DNA of 64,000 nt, from the NCBI GenBank assembly GCA_036274195.1, contig DASUGD010000159.1, positions 1-64,000 of the forward strand. Reading direction: 5' to 3'. Both the position numbers and the translations under genes were made by a program. Source of the stretch: JAJKIV01 sp036274195 (GTDB lineage Bacteria > Gemmatimonadota > Gemmatimonadetes > Gemmatimonadales > Gemmatimonadaceae). This document shows positions 61,428-64,000 of the stretch, piece after piece; positions within the stretch are counted from its first letter, which is position 1, and each line of letters begins with the position of its first letter. The notes under the pieces are model-generated. The model saw nothing but the letters and a program-made list of their open reading frames with translations, searched no databases and was not told where the DNA came from.

Positions 61428-61540
61428 GCTCGCGGTTCCCTTCCACTTCTCCACCCGTGTCGCTAGATCACGACGCGGGGCAGAGCCCGTCGTATTCCTC
61501 TCTGTGCCTGATACCGTCTTGACGCGATGCGGAGGTGGGT

Positions 61541-62182
61541 ATGGGAATTCTCGACACGATTGGCCAACAGTTAGGCGGCGATACGCTCAAACAGATCAGT
61601 CAGCAGCTCGGCACCGACGAGGGCACGGCGGCCAAGGCAGTATCGGTTGCGCTTCCGCTGATGATCGCCGGCCTCTCGCGCAACGCTTCGACACCCGATG
61701 GGAGTGCCGCGCTCGACCAGGCGTTGACGCGCGACCACAACGATTCGCCAGTGCTGGGGGCACCGCAACAGGCAGTCGCCGACCCTAACGCGTTCAACGC
61801 GGGCGGCATACTTGGCCACATCTTCGGCCAGCGTCAGGCGCCCGTCCAGCAGGGCGTCGCCAAGGCGAGCGGCATCGACCTGCAGAGCGCGAGCAAGGTG
61901 CTCATGATCCTCGCCCCGCTTGTCATGGCGAGTCTTGCGCGAGCCCGGAACGCACAGGGCGCGAACGCTTCCGCTGGGCAGGTGCTCCAACAGGAGCAGC
62001 AGCACATCGAGCGCCAGGTGCCCGGCATCGGCGGGCTCGCGTCGATCCTGGATCGCAACCACGACGGCAGCATCGCCGACGATATCGCGAACATGGCCGG
62101 TGGCAACCTTGGCGGCCTCGGAGGCAGCCTCGGCGGCGGCCTCGGAAACGTGCTCGGCGGCCTTCTCGGCGATCGCCGTTAG
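61541..62182 (+). CDS. DUF937 family protein (YidB-like)
   Basis: A 213-residue protein of the DUF937 family (PF06078): GILDTIGQQLGGDTLKQISQQLGTDEGTAAKAVSVALPLMIAGL at the N-terminus, and a second DUF937-like half near DLQSASKVLMILAPLVMASL. The C-terminus is a Gly-rich tail (GGNLGGLGGSLGGGLGNVLGG). No activity is known. ATG at 61541 with GGAGG five bases upstream is chosen over two upstream codons. Convergent with the saccharopine dehydrogenase-like gene. Confidence 0.85.
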   Translation: MGILDTIGQQLGGDTLKQISQQLGTDEGTAAKAVSVALPLMIAGLSRNASTPDGSAALDQALTRDHNDSPVLGAPQQAVADPNAFNAGGILGHIFGQRQAPVQQGVAKASGIDLQSASKVLMILAPLVMASLARARNAQGANASAGQVLQQEQQHIERQVPGIGGLASILDRNHDGSIADDIANMAGGNLGGLGGSLGGGLGNVLGGLLGDRR

Positions 62183-62214
62183 GCGCGTCACCGAGCCTGA
62201 CGGACCAGGAAAAC

Positions 62215-62254
62215 GAGGGTCAGAATGCTTGCAGTTCCACGCATTCTGACCCTC
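62215..62254. terminator. bidirectional terminator hairpin
   Basis: GAGGGTCAGAATGC and GCATTCTGACCCTC form a perfect 14-bp stem with a 12-base loop between the stops of convergent genes. On the minus strand it is followed by GTTTTCC. Confidence 0.8.
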
Positions 62255-62283
62255 GAAGGCTTTCGCCCGCCGCCTGCCGCCCG

Positions 62284-63450
62284 TCAATCGGGAATTCCCG
62301 CCCCCTCGTCGCGTGACCCAATGCGAATGCCGCGCTTGCCTAGCTCGTCGATGTAGCGCTTCGGCGGCACGCATTCGTCAGGCGTGTGCACACCCGGCGG
62401 CGCAATTTCTCCCTTGACCTGCATCTGCCCGGTGATGGACAGCGAATAGCCCGTCGTCCGCATCATCGCGCTGATGCCGTGCTGCTCGTCGTAGCGGTCG
62501 ATGAGCTCCCACGAGAGCGTCCGCGGCGCCCCGTTCTTCGTTCCCGCCACGATCACTCGCAGCGCAACCAGGTCACGTCCCTCCGGCTTCTTCAACTTCG
62601 GGCCAATCGTTGCCACCACGACATCCCGAGGGACAACCTTGGTGCCCTTCACGTCGACCGGATCGAGCGACAGCAACCCGAGGTCCCGAATCGCCTCCAT
62701 GATGTGTGCGTGGCCCGGATACCGGAGGGTCTTGTATTCCATCGACGGGATCTTGCCCTCGTACCGGAACGGCATCGTGGACAGGCCACCGGCCGTGTGA
62801 AATGCCTCCAGCTGTCCAACCGGGCCACCGAAATCGACGGTCTCGCGCTCCGAGAGTGCACGCACCTGCTGTCGCTTGCCATCGCGGAGCACCCATGACA
62901 GCGTCGTGTAGTAATCGAGCACTCCCTCGAGCGAATACACGATCTGGTAGTTGAGCGGAGGCTCCGGGTGCTGCGGCAACCCGCCGACGAACATGCGCAC
63001 CGCGCTGACGGTGTCGAGCTGGCTGATGCCGTATTGCGCGAGCACATTCACCATCCCTGGCGCGAGCCCGCAATCGGGAACGATCGTGATGCCCTTCGCT
63101 TCCGCCTGCGCGTTCAGGCCTTTCTGTTGAAACACGATTTCGGTGTTGCCACCGAGATCGCAGAAATGCACCCCGGCTTCGACGGCCAGCTCGGCGAGCG
63201 GGAAATTGAAGTAGTACGGTATCGCGCTCATGACGGCATCACTCTGGCGCATGAGCGCCAGGACGGATTCGCGAGCGCGAACGTCTACACGCGTGGGGAT
63301 GAGTCGCGGTCCGGAATACGGCGCGAGAAAAGGTGGAAGATGGTCGACAGTCAGGTCGGCGAGCCGGACCTCGCGGACATCGGGATTCTGAAGTAAATCG
63401 AACGCACAGGCCGAGCCTTGTAGGCCTGCGCCGAGCACTAGCATCCGCAT
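62284..63450 (-). CDS. saccharopine dehydrogenase-like oxidoreductase
   Basis: A 388-residue protein with an N-terminal Rossmann fold (MLVLGAGLQGSACAFDLLQN) and the C-terminal NAD(P)-dependent domain of the saccharopine dehydrogenase/LYS9-like family: PDCGLAPGMVNVLAQYG, GGLPQHPEPPLNYQIVYS and the FRYEGKIPSMEYKTLRYPGHA region. It probably reduces or oxidises an amino acid-derived compound; lysine catabolism is likely but unproven. ATG at 63450. Confidence 0.88.
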   Translation of the reverse strand: MRMLVLGAGLQGSACAFDLLQNPDVREVRLADLTVDHLPPFLAPYSGPRLIPTRVDVRARESVLALMRQSDAVMSAIPYYFNFPLAELAVEAGVHFCDLGGNTEIVFQQKGLNAQAEAKGITIVPDCGLAPGMVNVLAQYGISQLDTVSAVRMFVGGLPQHPEPPLNYQIVYSLEGVLDYYTTLSWVLRDGKRQQVRALSERETVDFGGPVGQLEAFHTAGGLSTMPFRYEGKIPSMEYKTLRYPGHAHIMEAIRDLGLLSLDPVDVKGTKVVPRDVVVATIGPKLKKPEGRDLVALRVIVAGTKNGAPRTLSWELIDRYDEQHGISAMMRTTGYSLSITGQMQVKGEIAPPGVHTPDECVPPKRYIDELGKRGIRIGSRDEGAGIPD

Positions 63451-63563
63451 TCGGTATTCTCCACGGCGGTCATGAGAAACGCAGCCGTGTAAGGTAACCG
63501 AGGTCAGCCTCGCGTGTCATCCCGCCGCGTCCGCGCGCACGATACTGGCAGCGGTGCTCCCGC

Positions 63564-64000
63564 ATGACCATGACAACCAATGCCGAATGGCGATCGCGCC
63601 TGATCGACTCGACCGAGGAAATTCGCGCACTGCTCCGTCGCAGCCGCCGTATTGCTGTTCTCGGAATCAAACCTGAAACCAGAGCCGACCAACCCGCGCA
63701 CTTCGTGCCGGTCTACACGATGGAGGCCGGATTCGAGGTCATACCGGTGCCCGTCTACTACCCAGAGGTCACCGAGATTCTTGGCCAACGAGTGTACCGA
63801 CGCCTCGTCGACGTTCCGGGAGACATCGACATCGTGAACGTGTTCCGTCGCCCCGAACACATACCGCCTCACGTCGATGACATTCTCGCGAAGCGTCCTC
63901 GATCCGTGTGGATGCAGCTCGGGATCCGAAACGATGACGCGGCCGAGCAGTTGGCTCGCGCCGGAATCGAGGTCGTTCAGGATCGATGCCTGAAGGTCGA
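63564..64000 (+). CDS. CoA-binding domain protein (YccU-like), partial at right edge
   Basis: The frame runs from ATG 63564 off the right end, at least 145 residues. It has the CoA-binding fold: helix IRALLRRSRRIAVLGIKPE, YYPEVTEILGQRVYRRLVDVPGDIDIVNVFRRPEHIPPHVDDIL and a strand QLGIRNDDAAEQLARAGIEVV, the pattern of the small YccU/succinyl-CoA-synthetase-alpha-like CoA-binding family. The strand IAVLGIK here lacks the full VGAS pattern of classic members. Divergent from the saccharopine dehydrogenase gene. The C-terminus is outside the window. Confidence 0.85.
   Translation, partial: MTMTTNAEWRSRLIDSTEEIRALLRRSRRIAVLGIKPETRADQPAHFVPVYTMEAGFEVIPVPVYYPEVTEILGQRVYRRLVDVPGDIDIVNVFRRPEHIPPHVDDILAKRPRSVWMQLGIRNDDAAEQLARAGIEVVQDRCLKV

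Noticed and set aside
1..64000. Ribosomal RNA genes or other structural RNAs
   Set aside because: Beyond the two tRNAs no rRNA, tmRNA, RNase P or SRP signatures were seen.

Overview
The window is GC-rich DNA (roughly two thirds G+C by eye) from a Gram-negative, aerobic, chemoheterotrophic bacterium. It encodes an OmpA-type lipoprotein, a TonB-dependent receptor, several lipobox proteins and an aa3-type cytochrome c oxidase. The gene style (DUF4097 pairs behind an ECF sigma factor, KGG-repeat protein, DUF4015, DUF4956, CrtQ-like glycosyltransferase) suggests Gemmatimonadota or a close relative; this is an inference from gene content, not a phylogenetic test.

Layout. 1-430: tail of a tyrosine recombinase beside a tRNA-Gln gene, probably the end of an integrated element. 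500-12600: lipoproteins, tRNA-Ala, a KGG stress protein and a stress SDR, RNase Z, a DUF4015 protein, a TonB receptor, and a coupled pair of a PLP enzyme and a hydroxyisobutyrate-type dehydrogenase. 12700-24450: a CxxC-less HMA-like protein, MgtE, acyl-CoA dehydrogenase with SURF1, a repeat-rich gap, DUF72 protein, a glycine-zipper protein and an AttEFGH-like ABC operon. 24560-31200: APC permease, a manganese operon (NRAMP, universal stress protein, DtxR/MntR) with a visible operator, Nudix, rhodanese, LD-carboxypeptidase and a Gly/Ser-rich protein. 31240-35950: dicarboxylate symporter, glycosyltransferase, CotH-like secreted protein with DUF4956 membrane protein.

36140-41595 holds the best candidate for an unusual system: a 1060-residue adenine-specific DNA methyltransferase translationally coupled to a SNF2-type helicase, with none of the other usual DISARM or BREX genes beside it. 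41675-47210: HAD phosphatase, ECF sigma/anti-sigma with two DUF4097 proteins, pterin dehydratase and OmpA lipoprotein. 47195-52731: glycosyltransferase, SplB-like radical SAM protein, a cyclic-nucleotide-binding domain fused to aspartase, a nicotinate phosphoribosyltransferase-like protein and a small unknown. 52909-58308: the cytochrome oxidase cluster ctaC-D-E-F-G. 58411-64000: NagX-like acyltransferase, PBP4-type carboxypeptidase, DUF937 protein, a saccharopine-dehydrogenase-like enzyme and a CoA-binding protein cut by the window edge.

Two genome-scale patterns stand out. First, the heptamer GCCTAAC/GTTAGGC recurs about 31 times (hexamer core about 43 times) in all reading frames, forcing rare codons such as TTA, CTA and CCT. 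Second, G-tract tandem repeats sit directly after stop codons and are G-rich on the sense strand of the gene they follow, in several independent places.
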